Below are positions 26,394 to 36,279 of a stretch of DNA of 64,000 bases, piece after piece. The stretch comes from Pelagibacterales bacterium SAG-MED37 (GTDB lineage Bacteria > Pseudomonadota > Alphaproteobacteria > Pelagibacterales > Pelagibacteraceae). Positions within the stretch are counted from its first letter, which is position 1. Each line of letters opens with the position of its first letter. The stretch is from positions 62,001 to 126,000 of the forward strand of contig JACWEG010000001.1 in NCBI GenBank assembly GCA_014653605.1, in the 5' to 3' direction. The translations under genes were made by a program, and so were the position numbers. The notes under the pieces were generated by a model, which saw only the letters and a list, made by a program, of their open reading frames with translations, ran no database searches and was not told the DNA's origin.

Positions 26394-27359
26394 ATGAAAA
26401 ACAAACTACCGTTAATTATCGGTGCGATTGTTGTCATAGCGGGTCTTGCTTTCTTCATGGGTGGAGGAGACAAATCTGCAAAAAAATCAGGCAGCGACAG
26501 TGCTGAACCTATAGTTATTGCAACTCATAACTGGTCAAGCCAAGTGGTTATGGCTCATGTTATCGGGGGAATTTTAGAATCTATGGGTAACAATGTAAAA
26601 TATGTACCAGCAGATTCACAAGCTGTTTACGAGTCAATTAGAATTGGTGATGTAACATTAGCCCACGAAGTTTGGGAATCAGCTTTTGGTAAATCTTTTG
26701 ATACTGCTAGAGAAAAGGGTGGTGTATTAGACTGGGGTGATCATGAAGCAAGAACAATTGAGGATATGGGTTATCCTGATTGGGCAGCTAAATATTGTCC
26801 AGGCCTACCAGACTGGAATGCTTTAAAAAGTCCAGACTGTGCTAAAGCGTTTGCTACACCAGACTCTGGTGGAAAAGGACGTATGTTAGAAGGTCCACAA
26901 AGCTGGCATGGAGATCTAATCCCTCAGAGAATAGAAGCTCTTGGATTAGGTGACTTATGGACTGTTAAGTTTGCTGGTGGTGCAGATGCATTGTGGGCAG
27001 AACTTAAAGCAGCTGAAGCTGAAGGAAGAGGAACTATTATCTTTAACTGGACACCAAACTTTACAGATGGAAAAGGATTTACTTTTATTGATTTTCCACC
27101 GTACTATGATGGTTGCAGACCAGTTGATGGTGGTGATGGTAAATGTGGAGCTCCAGATGGTTACTTGAAAAAAGCCGTTAATGAGAACTTCCCAAAAACT
27201 CATCCTAATGCAGCAGCAATGTACAAAAAATTATCATTTAACACTAGTCAAATTGGAGCAATGGCTGCTTTAGTTGACGAAGATAAAATGACTCATGAAG
27301 ATGCTGCTAAAAAATGGTTAGCTGATAACAAAAGTGTTTGGGAGAAGTGGACTAAGTAA
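26394..27359 (+). CDS. tmoX: TMAO-type ABC transporter substrate-binding protein
   Basis: The 321-aa protein has an N-terminal membrane/signal segment (LPLIIGAIVVIAGLAFFMG) and an OpuAC-like periplasmic fold: VIATHNWSSQVVMAHVIGGIL, LAHEVWESAFG and WTPNFTDGKGF. This family binds quaternary amines; with tdm next door it is the probable TMAO receptor TmoX. It has a strong ribosome site and its own promoter, and is followed by an intrinsic terminator, so the binding protein can be made in excess over the membrane subunits downstream. Glycine betaine or choline binding is the alternative. Confidence 0.85.
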   Translation: MKNKLPLIIGAIVVIAGLAFFMGGGDKSAKKSGSDSAEPIVIATHNWSSQVVMAHVIGGILESMGNNVKYVPADSQAVYESIRIGDVTLAHEVWESAFGKSFDTAREKGGVLDWGDHEARTIEDMGYPDWAAKYCPGLPDWNALKSPDCAKAFATPDSGGKGRMLEGPQSWHGDLIPQRIEALGLGDLWTVKFAGGADALWAELKAAEAEGRGTIIFNWTPNFTDGKGFTFIDFPPYYDGCRPVDGGDGKCGAPDGYLKKAVNENFPKTHPNAAAMYKKLSFNTSQIGAMAALVDEDKMTHEDAAKKWLADNKSVWEKWTK

Positions 27360-27390
27360 CCACTTTCTTTAAACCATAAATAAATTAGAT

Positions 27391-27424
27391 TCTCCCCTAG
27401 TTTTACTAGGGGGGATTTTTTTTT
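27391..27424 (+). terminator. Intrinsic terminator after tmoX
   Basis: A 10-bp stem (TCTCCCCTAG against CTAGGGGGGA, one G-T pair) with a 5-base loop is followed by nine T. It separates tmoX from the MORN gene and the tmoW/tmoV genes, implying partial termination or a separate promoter for the latter. Confidence 0.9.
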
Positions 27425-27448
27425 AAATTTAATATATTTTATTTTTAG

Positions 27449-27826
27449 ATGAAAAAAATTTTAACATATATCTTTTTGAGCTTAATAATTTCAAATACGA
27501 GTTTTGCGAAAAAGTCGGGTTGTACAGATGGCGATTGTAATAATGGATTTGGAACCTGGACTTATACGGATAAGACAACTTATGTTGGGCAATGGCAAAA
27601 TGGTTCAAAAAAAGGAAAAGGTATTGAGACTTGGCCTAATGGGTATGTCTATGAAGGTGAATTTAATGATAGTAAATGGCATGGTGAAGGAACTTTAAAA
27701 TTTCCAGATGGATCTTCTTACAGTGGAGAATGGAAAAATAATAAGATGCATGGAAAAGGAATTTTTAAATGGTCAGATGGAAAAGTAATTGAGGGAACAT
27801 GGAAGGAAGGGGATTATGTTAAGTAA
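27449..27826 (+). CDS. Secreted MORN-repeat protein
   Basis: The 125-aa protein starts with a signal peptide (ILTYIFLSLIISNTSFA) and then contains about four MORN repeats such as YVGQWQNGSKKGKGIETWPNG, YEGEFNDSKWHGEG and YSGEWKNNKMHGKG. MORN repeats form beta-hairpin arrays that bind lipids or proteins, so this is probably a periplasmic or surface protein. It lies between tmoX and tmoW, an unusual place for a gene of this type, and overlaps the next orphan gene. Function is unknown. Confidence 0.85.
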   Translation: MKKILTYIFLSLIISNTSFAKKSGCTDGDCNNGFGTWTYTDKTTYVGQWQNGSKKGKGIETWPNGYVYEGEFNDSKWHGEGTLKFPDGSSYSGEWKNNKMHGKGIFKWSDGKVIEGTWKEGDYVK

Positions 27827-28340
27827 GTTCAATCAATTTCCAGAAAGTTTCAAAGGATTGATAGGATTGACATGTTTAACAATAATAATTTTTTTTACTT
27901 TTTTAATACTTAATATTTTTTTTGGACCAGATAAAGATGCTGAATTGAAAATTGCTGAACAAAAAAAAGTACAAGAAGAAGCAAATGAATTGATAGCATC
28001 GTTACCAAGAGGTGTTTTAACATTCTATAAATCTGAAAAAGGGCAACAATTATCAGCAGATGAATATAAGATGATTTGCATCAATACAAAAATAATTACA
28101 CAAAGAGCAATAATGGGGGCCAACATTATTGATAATGACGCATTTGATTTATACACAGCTAATGGTGGAACAACTGGAAAATATTCAGTAAATTGGGACG
28201 AAAGTCAGAATAGATGTTTTGCTAAATTTACAGTCAAGCCATTATCTGGTTCTTCCAAATCTGTAATAGTTGAAGGTGAAGCTTTAGGCTTTTTAAAAAC
28301 TAGTATTGATACAAGGGTTTATTTTATTAAGAATTTTTAA
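27816..28340 (+). CDS. Membrane-anchored hypothetical protein
   Basis: I place the start at the ATG at 27816, preceded by a purine-rich site (ggaaggaagggg), rather than at the track start 27789. The 174-aa product has one N-terminal membrane helix (LIGLTCLTIIIFFTFLILNIFFG), an acidic linker and a small soluble domain with two cysteines (MICINTK, NRCFAKF). No family is recognised. It overlaps the MORN gene by 11 bases, so the two are translationally coupled and may act together at the envelope. Confidence 0.65.
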   Translation: MLSKFNQFPESFKGLIGLTCLTIIIFFTFLILNIFFGPDKDAELKIAEQKKVQEEANELIASLPRGVLTFYKSEKGQQLSADEYKMICINTKIITQRAIMGANIIDNDAFDLYTANGGTTGKYSVNWDESQNRCFAKFTVKPLSGSSKSVIVEGEALGFLKTSIDTRVYFIKNF

Positions 28341-28386
28341 TGGAGTATTTAATAATAATAATAGTATAAATATATAGAATATAAAT

Positions 28387-29424
28387 ATGACAACAACACC
28401 TGTAATTAAATGTGAGTCTGTCTATAAAATATTTGGAGCAAATGCAGAAAAAATGCTTCAAAATTCAAATGGCAATGTAGATGCAAAAATATTTCAAGAT
28501 GCAGGTTGTATTGTAGGGGTTAACAATGCTTCTTTTGAAGTATCAAAAGGAGAAATGTTAGTTGTAATGGGTTTATCTGGTTCTGGTAAATCAACTCTAC
28601 TGAGATGTATTTCACGATTAACTGATGCTACAGGTGGAAAAATTTTTATCGAAGGTCAAGACTTGTTAGCAATGAATGATAAGCAATTAATTGAGTTAAG
28701 AAGAAGTAAAATGGGTATGGTTTTTCAAAGTTTTGCATTACTTCCTCATAAAACTGTTTTAGAAAATATTGCGTTTCCACTTCAAATTAAAGGAGGTGAA
28801 ACTGATGACAGTATTAAAAAAGCTATGGAGATGGTTGAATTAGTAGGTTTAAAGGGAAGAGAAAATTATTTTCCTAGAGAATTATCTGGAGGTCAACAAC
28901 AGAGAGTTGGTATTGCACGATCATTAGCTGTTGAACCAGATATATGGTTTTTAGACGAACCTTTTTCTGCATTGGATCCACTTATAAGAAAAGAGATGCA
29001 AGATGAATTTTTAAGACTCCAAGGGGTTTTAAATAAAACAATTCTTTTTATTACACATGACTTTGATGAAGCACTAAGACTTGCTGATAGAATAGCTATT
29101 ATGAAAGATGGTTTAATTGAACAACTGGATACTCCAGCAAATATTGTTTTGAGTCCAAAAACTGAATATGTGAGAAAATTTACAGAAGAAGTACCAAGAG
29201 AAAAAGTATTAAAGATAGAATCAATAATGGATAAATCTGTAAATGAAAAAGATAAAAATATGATTAGTGTTTCTAAAGATGCAATTATTGAAACAGTAGC
29301 AGAAAAAATATTGAGTCAAGAAAACTCAGTAAACGTTTTAGATGCAAACAATAATATAGTTGGAAGTGTTAAACCATCAAAGATAATTCAAACAGTTTTT
29401 AGAACTGGAAAAGAAAAGTCGTAA
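28387..29424 (+). CDS. tmoW: TMAO/quaternary-amine ABC transporter ATPase
   Basis: The 345-aa ATPase has Walker A (GLSGSGKST), signature LSGGQQQR, Walker B (WFLDEPFSALDP) and the switch histidine in FITHDFDEALRLADR. Its long N-terminal extension (VYKIFGANAEKML) and C-terminal domain are those of ProV/OpuAA-type ATPases. It would energise uptake with TmoX and TmoV. The permease gene follows after 6 bases. Glycine betaine/proline transport is the family alternative; the tdm neighbourhood favours TMAO. Confidence 0.88.
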   Translation: MTTTPVIKCESVYKIFGANAEKMLQNSNGNVDAKIFQDAGCIVGVNNASFEVSKGEMLVVMGLSGSGKSTLLRCISRLTDATGGKIFIEGQDLLAMNDKQLIELRRSKMGMVFQSFALLPHKTVLENIAFPLQIKGGETDDSIKKAMEMVELVGLKGRENYFPRELSGGQQQRVGIARSLAVEPDIWFLDEPFSALDPLIRKEMQDEFLRLQGVLNKTILFITHDFDEALRLADRIAIMKDGLIEQLDTPANIVLSPKTEYVRKFTEEVPREKVLKIESIMDKSVNEKDKNMISVSKDAIIETVAEKILSQENSVNVLDANNNIVGSVKPSKIIQTVFRTGKEKS

Positions 29425-29430
29425 TATTCT

Positions 29431-31554
29431 ATGGAAATAATTAAGAAATATCCAAAAGCTATCCAATGGTTCTTTTTATTTATTATTTTTTTTGGTTTAT
29501 GTTTTGCCATTCAAATACCAGAGGGGTATGAGTTTGCAAAAGCTGGAACTGAATTTATTGATAAAGATAAGTTAGACCAAACTAAGTATAGTGTTTTTTG
29601 GAGATTGCCGGCCTTTATTGCTTGGATGCCAGGATGGATAAATGACTCTGTATACTTTTTATTAAATGAGTGGTTTCCAATTGAATACTTTGACTCCAGT
29701 ATTCAAGAAACAAAATCTAGACCATTGGTTCTACATATAACAAGATTAATTTCTAGTTCTATGCTTTTTTTAATCCAATTTATTCGTGAAATTTTAATTG
29801 GTGGAGTTGATACTATAGTTGCTTTTACAAGTTGGGATTTTTTAAGTGCAAATCCTTGGGCAAAGTTACCAGGTTTACCTTGGACAATTGTTGCTGGTGG
29901 AGCAGTCTTACTAGGTTACAAACTTAGTGGAAAAAATTTAGCAATATTTGCTGCGATAACCATGATATTCATTTCTGCTTTTGGCCAATGGAAGCCATCT
30001 ATGCAAACTTTATCATTTGTATTGGTTGCAGCACCAATTTCTTTTGCTTTAGGTCTTGGTTTTGGAGTTTGGGCATATAGAAGCAAAAGAGTAGAAAATA
30101 TTTTAAATCCTCTTTTGAATGTTGCTCAAACCATGCCTCATTATTCATATCTTGTACCAATAATGGTTTTATTTGGAATAGGTGATCATGCTGGAGCAAT
30201 AGCAACAATTATTTTTGCAACACCTCCAATGGTTAGACTAACTTTACTAGGTCTAAGAAAAGTATCTCCTGAAGTTATTGAAGCAGGTAAGATGAGCGGC
30301 TGTACAGATTATCAATTGTTATCTGAAGTTTTAATTCCAACTGCAAGAAGAGATATTTTAATAGGTGTCAATCAAGTTATAATGCAATGTTTAGCAATGG
30401 CTGTAATAGCCTCGTTTATAGGTGCAAAAGGTCTGGGGTGGAATTTGCTACTTGCATTAAATCAATTAAGAATTGGTTTGGCACTTGAGGCGGGTGTGTG
30501 TATTACTTTGATAGCAGTTTTATTGGATAAACTGTCATTAGCATGGGCAAATAAACAAAAAAACTATTTTGAAAATCCAACAGATTTTGAGAAAAATAAG
30601 TATCTTTATATATTTGGTGGAGTTGTTATTGCTGGATATCTACTTTCTTTTATAGGGACCTTCCTTTTTAAAGAAGGTTTTAACTATTTTTTTATTGTTC
30701 CGCACAATAAAGGTATTTCTACTGAGGCATTCTGGAATGCAGGAGTAGATTGGGTTTTAGCTAATTTTTTTGATACACTCAAAATTTTCAATACTTGGCT
30801 AATAGTAGATGTCTTAATTCCTATGAAAAATGCATTTTTGAGAATGCCAATTGTTGCTACATTTATTTTATTTATGGGTGCAGGTTATATAATTGGAGGA
30901 ATTAGATCTGCATTAGTTATTGGAAGCTTTACTTTGTTTATAGCTTTAACAGAATGGTGGGACAGAGCGTTAATAACAATGTACATGGCAACTTTTGGTG
31001 TTTTAGTTTCAGGAATTCTTGGAATAACAATTGGTACTTTAAGTGCTCAAAATAAAACTAGCTCAAGAATAGCTATAGGTGTGTGTGACACTCTCCAAAC
31101 TTTCCCATCTTTTGTTTATTTAATTCCAGTTATAATGCTCTTTGGAGTAACAGATACATCTGTTCTTATTGCCGTTGTAGTTTATGCAACAATTCCTGCA
31201 ACAAGATACACTATTGAAGGGCTAAGAAGTGTACCTTCTGCTCTACATGATGCTGGATCTATGTCTGGAGTAACTCGATTACAAAGATGGATAAAAATAG
31301 AACTACCACTTGCGTTTCCACATATGATGTTAGGAATTAATCAAACAGTCGTATTTGCATTATTTATGGTAATCATTGGTGCAATGATTGGAACAACAGA
31401 TTTAGGACAGTATATTCTAAAAGCTTTATCTGACAGGCAAGGAACTGGTAACGGCTTAATGTTAGGATTATGTGTTGCTTTTATAGGCTTAGCTGTTGAT
31501 AATTTAATTAGAACTTGGGCAGATCAAAGAAAAAAACTTCTAGGAATTGAATAG
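29431..31554 (+). CDS. tmoV: Fused double-permease subunit of the TMAO-type ABC transporter
   Basis: At 707 aa this is about twice the size of a ProW permease. It contains two tandem permease units, each with an EAA-type coupling loop: EAGKMSGCTDYQLLSEVLIP in the first half and DAGSMSGVTRLQRWIKIELP in the second, each followed by a GVNQ/GINQ helix. One polypeptide could therefore supply both membrane halves that are normally a homodimer. It is the inner-membrane channel for the TmoX ligand. The duplication is visible; substrate is from context. Confidence 0.88.
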   Translation: MEIIKKYPKAIQWFFLFIIFFGLCFAIQIPEGYEFAKAGTEFIDKDKLDQTKYSVFWRLPAFIAWMPGWINDSVYFLLNEWFPIEYFDSSIQETKSRPLVLHITRLISSSMLFLIQFIREILIGGVDTIVAFTSWDFLSANPWAKLPGLPWTIVAGGAVLLGYKLSGKNLAIFAAITMIFISAFGQWKPSMQTLSFVLVAAPISFALGLGFGVWAYRSKRVENILNPLLNVAQTMPHYSYLVPIMVLFGIGDHAGAIATIIFATPPMVRLTLLGLRKVSPEVIEAGKMSGCTDYQLLSEVLIPTARRDILIGVNQVIMQCLAMAVIASFIGAKGLGWNLLLALNQLRIGLALEAGVCITLIAVLLDKLSLAWANKQKNYFENPTDFEKNKYLYIFGGVVIAGYLLSFIGTFLFKEGFNYFFIVPHNKGISTEAFWNAGVDWVLANFFDTLKIFNTWLIVDVLIPMKNAFLRMPIVATFILFMGAGYIIGGIRSALVIGSFTLFIALTEWWDRALITMYMATFGVLVSGILGITIGTLSAQNKTSSRIAIGVCDTLQTFPSFVYLIPVIMLFGVTDTSVLIAVVVYATIPATRYTIEGLRSVPSALHDAGSMSGVTRLQRWIKIELPLAFPHMMLGINQTVVFALFMVIIGAMIGTTDLGQYILKALSDRQGTGNGLMLGLCVAFIGLAVDNLIRTWADQRKKLLGIE

Positions 31555-31560
31555 AATATT

Positions 31561-32520
31561 ATGAAAAATATTTTAATAATTGGTGGCGGAGCCATGGGAT
31601 CTGCATTTACAATTCCATGCATTGATAATAAGAATAGAGTTACAATAACTGAGCCATATAGTAAAATATTTATAAAAAATCTATCATCAAAAAATAAATT
31701 TCACTCAGCCTTAAAGATTAATCTTTCAAAAAAATTAAAATTTAGAAAATTTTCTAGTGACTTATTAAATGAAAAATTTGATTTAATAGTTATTGCGTTA
31801 AGCCTATCCGGTATTGATTTTATTGGAAAACAATTAAAAAATTTAAGAGTTAAATCACCAATTTTAGTACTCACAAAAGGCTTAAAATACGAAAAAAAAA
31901 ACAAAAGAATTTGGACTATCTCTGAGCAACTTATTAAAAATTATAATGCTTTAAATGTTTCTGTGTTAAAAGGTCCTTGCCTAGCTAAAGAACTCGCAAG
32001 AAAGAATCAAACGAGTGTAGTTATCGCTAATAAAAATATTAAAATTGCTAAATCTATTGGAAAAATTATTTCTACCAAATATTATTTAACAGAGTATTCA
32101 AAAGATGTAGCTGGTATAGAAGTAAGTTCAGCAATTAAGAATATCTATTCCATGATAATAGGTGCTGGCCAAAGTCTAAACTCATCATCAAACTTATTTC
32201 AAAAATCAATACTTGAAATGAAATATTTGATTAAATACTTTAAAGGGAAAGATGAAACGATTTCAGGACTTGCAGGAGTGGGAGATCTGTATGTAAGTGC
32301 TGCTGGTGGAAGAAATAGCAAGATGGGTAGTTACCTTGGAAAAGGATTTACTTTTAAATCAGCTAAGAGAAGGTTTATGCCTAAAGACACCATAGAAGGA
32401 GAGCAGTTAGCAAGAGAGATTGCACCATTTATATTAAAAAAAATTAATAAAAAAAAAATTCCTTTAATGGTCTATTTGCTTAAAGCAATTTTAAATAACA
32501 AAAAACTTAAGATCATTTAA
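31561..32520 (+). CDS. NAD(P)-dependent glycerol-3-phosphate dehydrogenase-like protein
   Basis: The 319-aa protein has an N-terminal nucleotide-binding motif (ILIIGGGAMGSAF) and GpsA-type blocks: LTKGLKYE, KGPCLAKELARK, VAGIEVSSAIKNIYSM with the catalytic lysine, and GLAGVGDLYVSAAGGRNSKMG. GpsA reduces dihydroxyacetone phosphate to glycerol-3-phosphate for lipid synthesis, or works in reverse. It sits 6 bases after tmoV and 10 bases before an alcohol dehydrogenase; the context suggests carbon catabolism, and it could be a second, catabolic copy. A second GpsA elsewhere cannot be seen here. Confidence 0.8.
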   Translation: MKNILIIGGGAMGSAFTIPCIDNKNRVTITEPYSKIFIKNLSSKNKFHSALKINLSKKLKFRKFSSDLLNEKFDLIVIALSLSGIDFIGKQLKNLRVKSPILVLTKGLKYEKKNKRIWTISEQLIKNYNALNVSVLKGPCLAKELARKNQTSVVIANKNIKIAKSIGKIISTKYYLTEYSKDVAGIEVSSAIKNIYSMIIGAGQSLNSSSNLFQKSILEMKYLIKYFKGKDETISGLAGVGDLYVSAAGGRNSKMGSYLGKGFTFKSAKRRFMPKDTIEGEQLAREIAPFILKKINKKKIPLMVYLLKAILNNKKLKII

Positions 32521-32530
32521 TTAAATATAT

Positions 32531-33691
32531 ATGAAATTTAATTGGAATTATCCAACAACTGTTTGGGTCGGGGAAAACAGAATAAATGAATTAAGCGACG
32601 CATGCAAAAATTTAAATCTTACAAAACCATTATTTGTTACTGATAAAGATTTGATAAATTTACCTTTTATTAAAAATATTGTTTCAAAAAATTTAAAAAA
32701 ATTTGATAATTTTACTATTTTTTCAAACTTTACAGGTAATCCAACTGGTGAGAATGTTGACGAAGGTGTAGAAGAATTCAAAAAAAATAATTGCGATGGA
32801 GTTATTGCAATAGGTGGAGGAAGCGCTCTTGATGTTGGAAAAGCGATCGCTTTCATGTCAGGACAAAATAGACCTATTTGGGATTTTGAAGATATCGATG
32901 ATTATTGGAAAAGAGCAAATGAAAATAAAATTTCCCCAATAATAGCTATACCAACTACTGCAGGCACAGGATCAGAAACTGGGCGAGCTTCTGCGATTAT
33001 AAATAAAAAAACTGGAGTCAAAAAAATTATATTCCATCCTAAAATTTTACCTTCAATTGTAATTTTAGATCCATCTTTAACAATAGAACTTTCACCAAGA
33101 CTAACAGCGGCAACAGGTATGGATGCATTAGCACATAATCTTGAAGCATTGTGTGCACCAAATTTTCATCCTATGGCAGAAGGAATAGCTTTAGAGGGAA
33201 TGAAGTTAATCAAAAATTCACTCTTAAAAGCTTTTAAGGATGGAAAAAATATTGAAGCAAGACAAAATTTATTAGCTGCATCATCAATGGGTTCAACTGC
33301 TTTTCAAAAAGGATTAGGAGCTATACATTCTTTAAGCCACCCTGTTAATGCACAATTTGATGTTCATCATGGATTATCAAATGCTATTTTCATGCCATAT
33401 GTTTTAACATTCAACAAATCTTCAATTGAAAATAAGATAATTTCAATTTGTGATTATTTAGATTTAGAAAAAAATTTTGATAGTTTTCTAAAGTGGATAT
33501 TAGATCTTAGAAAAAATTTGAATATTCCAAACAAATTATCTGATGTCATGGATTGTTCAGATTTGGATTTAGATAAACTATCTTTAATGGCCTTTGAAGA
33601 TCCATCGACAACTGGAAATCCAAAAAAAATCTCTAAGGAAGATCTTAAATTAATGTATCAACATAGTATCTCAGGAGAGCTATTTAAATGA
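32531..33691 (+). CDS. Iron-containing alcohol dehydrogenase
   Basis: The 386-aa protein has class III/Fe-ADH motifs: IGGGSALDVGKAIA (coenzyme loop), PTTAGTGSETG, GMDALAHNLEALCAP and HSLSHPVNAQFDVHHGLSNA, where the histidines and aspartate would bind the metal. In SAR11 an enzyme of this type has been proposed to oxidise methanol and other small alcohols; that is recalled literature, and the substrate here is not readable. Neighbouring fhs and N-methyl oxidation genes fit one-carbon metabolism. The following amidotransferase gene overlaps by 4 bases. Confidence 0.88.
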   Translation: MKFNWNYPTTVWVGENRINELSDACKNLNLTKPLFVTDKDLINLPFIKNIVSKNLKKFDNFTIFSNFTGNPTGENVDEGVEEFKKNNCDGVIAIGGGSALDVGKAIAFMSGQNRPIWDFEDIDDYWKRANENKISPIIAIPTTAGTGSETGRASAIINKKTGVKKIIFHPKILPSIVILDPSLTIELSPRLTAATGMDALAHNLEALCAPNFHPMAEGIALEGMKLIKNSLLKAFKDGKNIEARQNLLAASSMGSTAFQKGLGAIHSLSHPVNAQFDVHHGLSNAIFMPYVLTFNKSSIENKIISICDYLDLEKNFDSFLKWILDLRKNLNIPNKLSDVMDCSDLDLDKLSLMAFEDPSTTGNPKKISKEDLKLMYQHSISGELFK

Positions 33692-34470
33692 AAAAACTAT
33701 TAATTGTTGAAGGAAATTTAAGTGAGGAAAATAACAAATTTTCGGCTGAGGGGATTCAAACCCATACTGAAAGTTTAAAAGATAGTCTAAATTATTATAC
33801 AAAAGATTTACAATTTGACGTCATAAATCCTTCATCTGATAAAAGCCTGGAATCAACAAAGAATAAACTCTCAATATATGATGGATTAATCTGGGGAGGG
33901 AGTAGTTTAAATATTTATAACGATACAATTGAAATTAGAAGACAAATTGGATTCATGAAAGAATGCTTAAAAAAAGTAAGAAATATCCTAGCTATTTGTT
34001 GGGGTATGCAAGTAGCAGTAACAGCTGCAGGAGGTGAGGTTAAGAAAGCAGATGATTCCCATATAGGAATAGCAAATGAAATTATTATTAATGAAAACGG
34101 ATTAGCTCATCCAATTTATAAAGATAAAGATAAAATATTTAATTCACCAGCATTTAACTTTGATGAGGTAAGGACTTTACCTAGAAATGCAGTTTGTTTG
34201 GCTTCTAATAAAATTAATAAAGTACAAAGTATTTATTTTAAAGTTAATAATACCAATGTTTGGGGTTTACAATATCATCCAGAAATAACTTATGAAAAAA
34301 TGATAAGTTTAATTGAGTTTAGAAAAGATAGATTAATAAAAAGTAGAAAAGTTTTTGAAAGTGAAAAAGACGTTGAAAAACATATATTGTTTATAAAAAA
34401 AGAAATTTTAAAAGCTAATAAGCAAAAAAGAATGGTTGAGTTAAGAAACTGGCTTAACTATTTAAATTAA
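33688..34470 (+). CDS. Class I glutamine amidotransferase-like protein
   Basis: The 260-aa protein has the nucleophile-elbow motif [11 protein letters not shown] (Cys) and the WGLQYHPE catalytic His-Glu segment of class I amidotransferases, resembling stand-alone GMP-synthase-like GATases. The Rossmann-type start ([13 protein letters not shown]) is followed by the [12 protein letters not shown] strand. Stand-alone members include glutamyl-amide hydrolases, so it might cleave a gamma-glutamyl amide; that is speculation from context. It overlaps the alcohol dehydrogenase and converges on fhs with a 4-base overlap. Confidence 0.7.
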   Translation: MKKLLIVEGNLSEENNKFSAEGIQTHTESLKDSLNYYTKDLQFDVINPSSDKSLESTKNKLSIYDGLIWGGSSLNIYNDTIEIRRQIGFMKECLKKVRNILAICWGMQVAVTAAGGEVKKADDSHIGIANEIIINENGLAHPIYKDKDKIFNSPAFNFDEVRTLPRNAVCLASNKINKVQSIYFKVNNTNVWGLQYHPEITYEKMISLIEFRKDRLIKSRKVFESEKDVEKHILFIKKEILKANKQKRMVELRNWLNYLN

Positions 34471-36152
34471 AATAAACCTTCTATTTCCCCTTTTTTATTC
34501 AATTTTATCGAGTCAGCTGCCGGAACTCTCGGTAAGCCAGGCATTGTCATGATAGCCCCACAAACAACAACTATAAATTCAGCACCTGATGAAAGTCTAA
34601 TTTCTCTTAAAGGTAAAGCATGTCCGGTTGGAGCTCCTTTAAGACTTGGGTCTGTAGAAAAACTGTATTGAGTTTTTGCAATACAAATAGGTAGATCACC
34701 ATATCCAGACTCCTCAAAACTCTTAAGTTGTTCTCTAATTTTAGTGTCTGCTATAACTTCATCAGCTCTATAAATTTCTTTAGCAATAGTTTCTATCTTT
34801 TTAAATAGAGGAGTTTTGTTTTCATATAAAAATTTAAATTTAGTATCATTTTTTTCACATAAATCAGCTACTAGAGCTGCTAAATCTTTTGTGCCTTCAC
34901 CACCATTTGCCCAATGGGTACATAGACTAGCTTTAACACCTAAACCATCACAAAAACTTATTAAAGCTTTTACCTCTTTATCAGTATCTTTAATGAAATG
35001 ATTTACAGCTATTGCAACGGGTAGGCCAAATTTTTTAACATTTTCGACATGTCTTTGAAGATTCACTAATCCTTTTTTAAGTGCATCAACATTTTCATTT
35101 TTTAAATCATCTTTTGCGACACCTCCGTGCATTTTAAGAGCTCTTATTGTTGCAACAATTACAACACAACTTGGTTTAAGATCTGATTTTCTACATTTAA
35201 TATCAAGAAATTTTTCAGCACCTAGGTCAGCTCCAAATCCAGCCTCTGTTACAACATAGTCTGCAAGTTTTAGGCCAGCTTTTGTTGCTATAACGGAGTT
35301 ACATCCATGAGCAATATTTGCAAAAGGTCCTCCATGAATAATTGCCGGATTATTCTCCAATGTCTGAGTCACATTTGGTCTAATTGCGTCTTTAAGTAAA
35401 ACAGTCATAGGACCTTGAGCTTTTAAATCTTTTGCAAAAATAGGTTTTTTCTCTCTTGTATAAGCTACTGTAATATTACCTATTCTTTTTTCTAAGTCTT
35501 CAAGATTATTTGCTAAACAAAAGATAGCCATTATTTCAGAAGCAACCGTTATATCAAATCCATCTTCTCTAGGAAAACCATTTGCTACGCCACCTAAATT
35601 TATATTGATAGATCTAAGGGATCGATCATTCATATCCATAACTCTCTTCCAAACAATTCTTCTTACATCTATATTCAATTTATTACCCCAATAGATGTGA
35701 TTATCAATTAATGCAGATAAAAGATTGTGAGCTGATGTTATTGCATGAAAGTCACCTGTGAAATGTAGATTTATCTGTTCCATTGGTACAACCTGGGCAA
35801 ATCCACCTCCAGCAGCACCACCTTTCATACCAAATGAAGGACCCAAACTTGGCTCTCTTAAACAAACAATAGATTTTTTTCCAATTTTATTTAATCCATC
35901 ATTTAAACCTACAGATGTAGTAGTTTTTCCCTCACCAGCAGGTGTTGGAGTTATAGCGGTAACTAAAATTAGTTTTCCATCAGGTTTATTCTTTAATGTA
36001 TCAAGATACTCCAAGTTAATTTTTGCAATATGTCTTCCCATGGGACTAAAAGCAGTGCTTTCATCCGGTACATTAACTTTAGCCAATATATCGTTGATTG
36101 GTCGCATCTTTGCTTCTCTTGCTATTTGGATATCTGATTTTACTTCACTCAT
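34467..36152 (-). CDS. fhs: Formate-tetrahydrofolate ligase
   Basis: The 561-aa length and motifs are those of Fhs: the ATP loop [51 protein letters not shown] and [13 protein letters not shown]. Fhs couples formate, THF and ATP; in catabolic C1 metabolism it can run in reverse, releasing formate and making ATP. This fits a cluster that produces methylene-THF from N-methyl groups. It is divergent from the four-subunit oxidase, sharing a 127-base spacer that must carry both promoters. Confidence 0.97.
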   Translation of the reverse strand: MSEVKSDIQIAREAKMRPINDILAKVNVPDESTAFSPMGRHIAKINLEYLDTLKNKPDGKLILVTAITPTPAGEGKTTTSVGLNDGLNKIGKKSIVCLREPSLGPSFGMKGGAAGGGFAQVVPMEQINLHFTGDFHAITSAHNLLSALIDNHIYWGNKLNIDVRRIVWKRVMDMNDRSLRSININLGGVANGFPREDGFDITVASEIMAIFCLANNLEDLEKRIGNITVAYTREKKPIFAKDLKAQGPMTVLLKDAIRPNVTQTLENNPAIIHGGPFANIAHGCNSVIATKAGLKLADYVVTEAGFGADLGAEKFLDIKCRKSDLKPSCVVIVATIRALKMHGGVAKDDLKNENVDALKKGLVNLQRHVENVKKFGLPVAIAVNHFIKDTDKEVKALISFCDGLGVKASLCTHWANGGEGTKDLAALVADLCEKNDTKFKFLYENKTPLFKKIETIAKEIYRADEVIADTKIREQLKSFEESGYGDLPICIAKTQYSFSTDPSLKGAPTGHALPLREIRLSSGAEFIVVVCGAIMTMPGLPRVPAADSIKLNKKGEIEGLF

Positions 36153-36279
36153 TAAAAGTCCTTTATAAATATTAAAAAGCTGGTCGATTAGTATCTCTTT
36201 TTATAGCCTTTGGAAATATCTAAAAATTATATATAAAAAAAATATGAACTATTTATATTCATTATTATAAAATTTATTC

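Noticed and set aside
26219-26506. 95-aa plus-strand ORF across the tdm-tmoX spacer
   Set aside because: It overlaps the promoter, the tmoX start in another frame and the tdm start, and its sequence has no signal or motif.
35758-36168. 136-aa plus-strand ORF opposite the start of fhs
   Set aside because: It overlaps the N-terminal motifs of fhs and has no recognisable domain or ribosome site.
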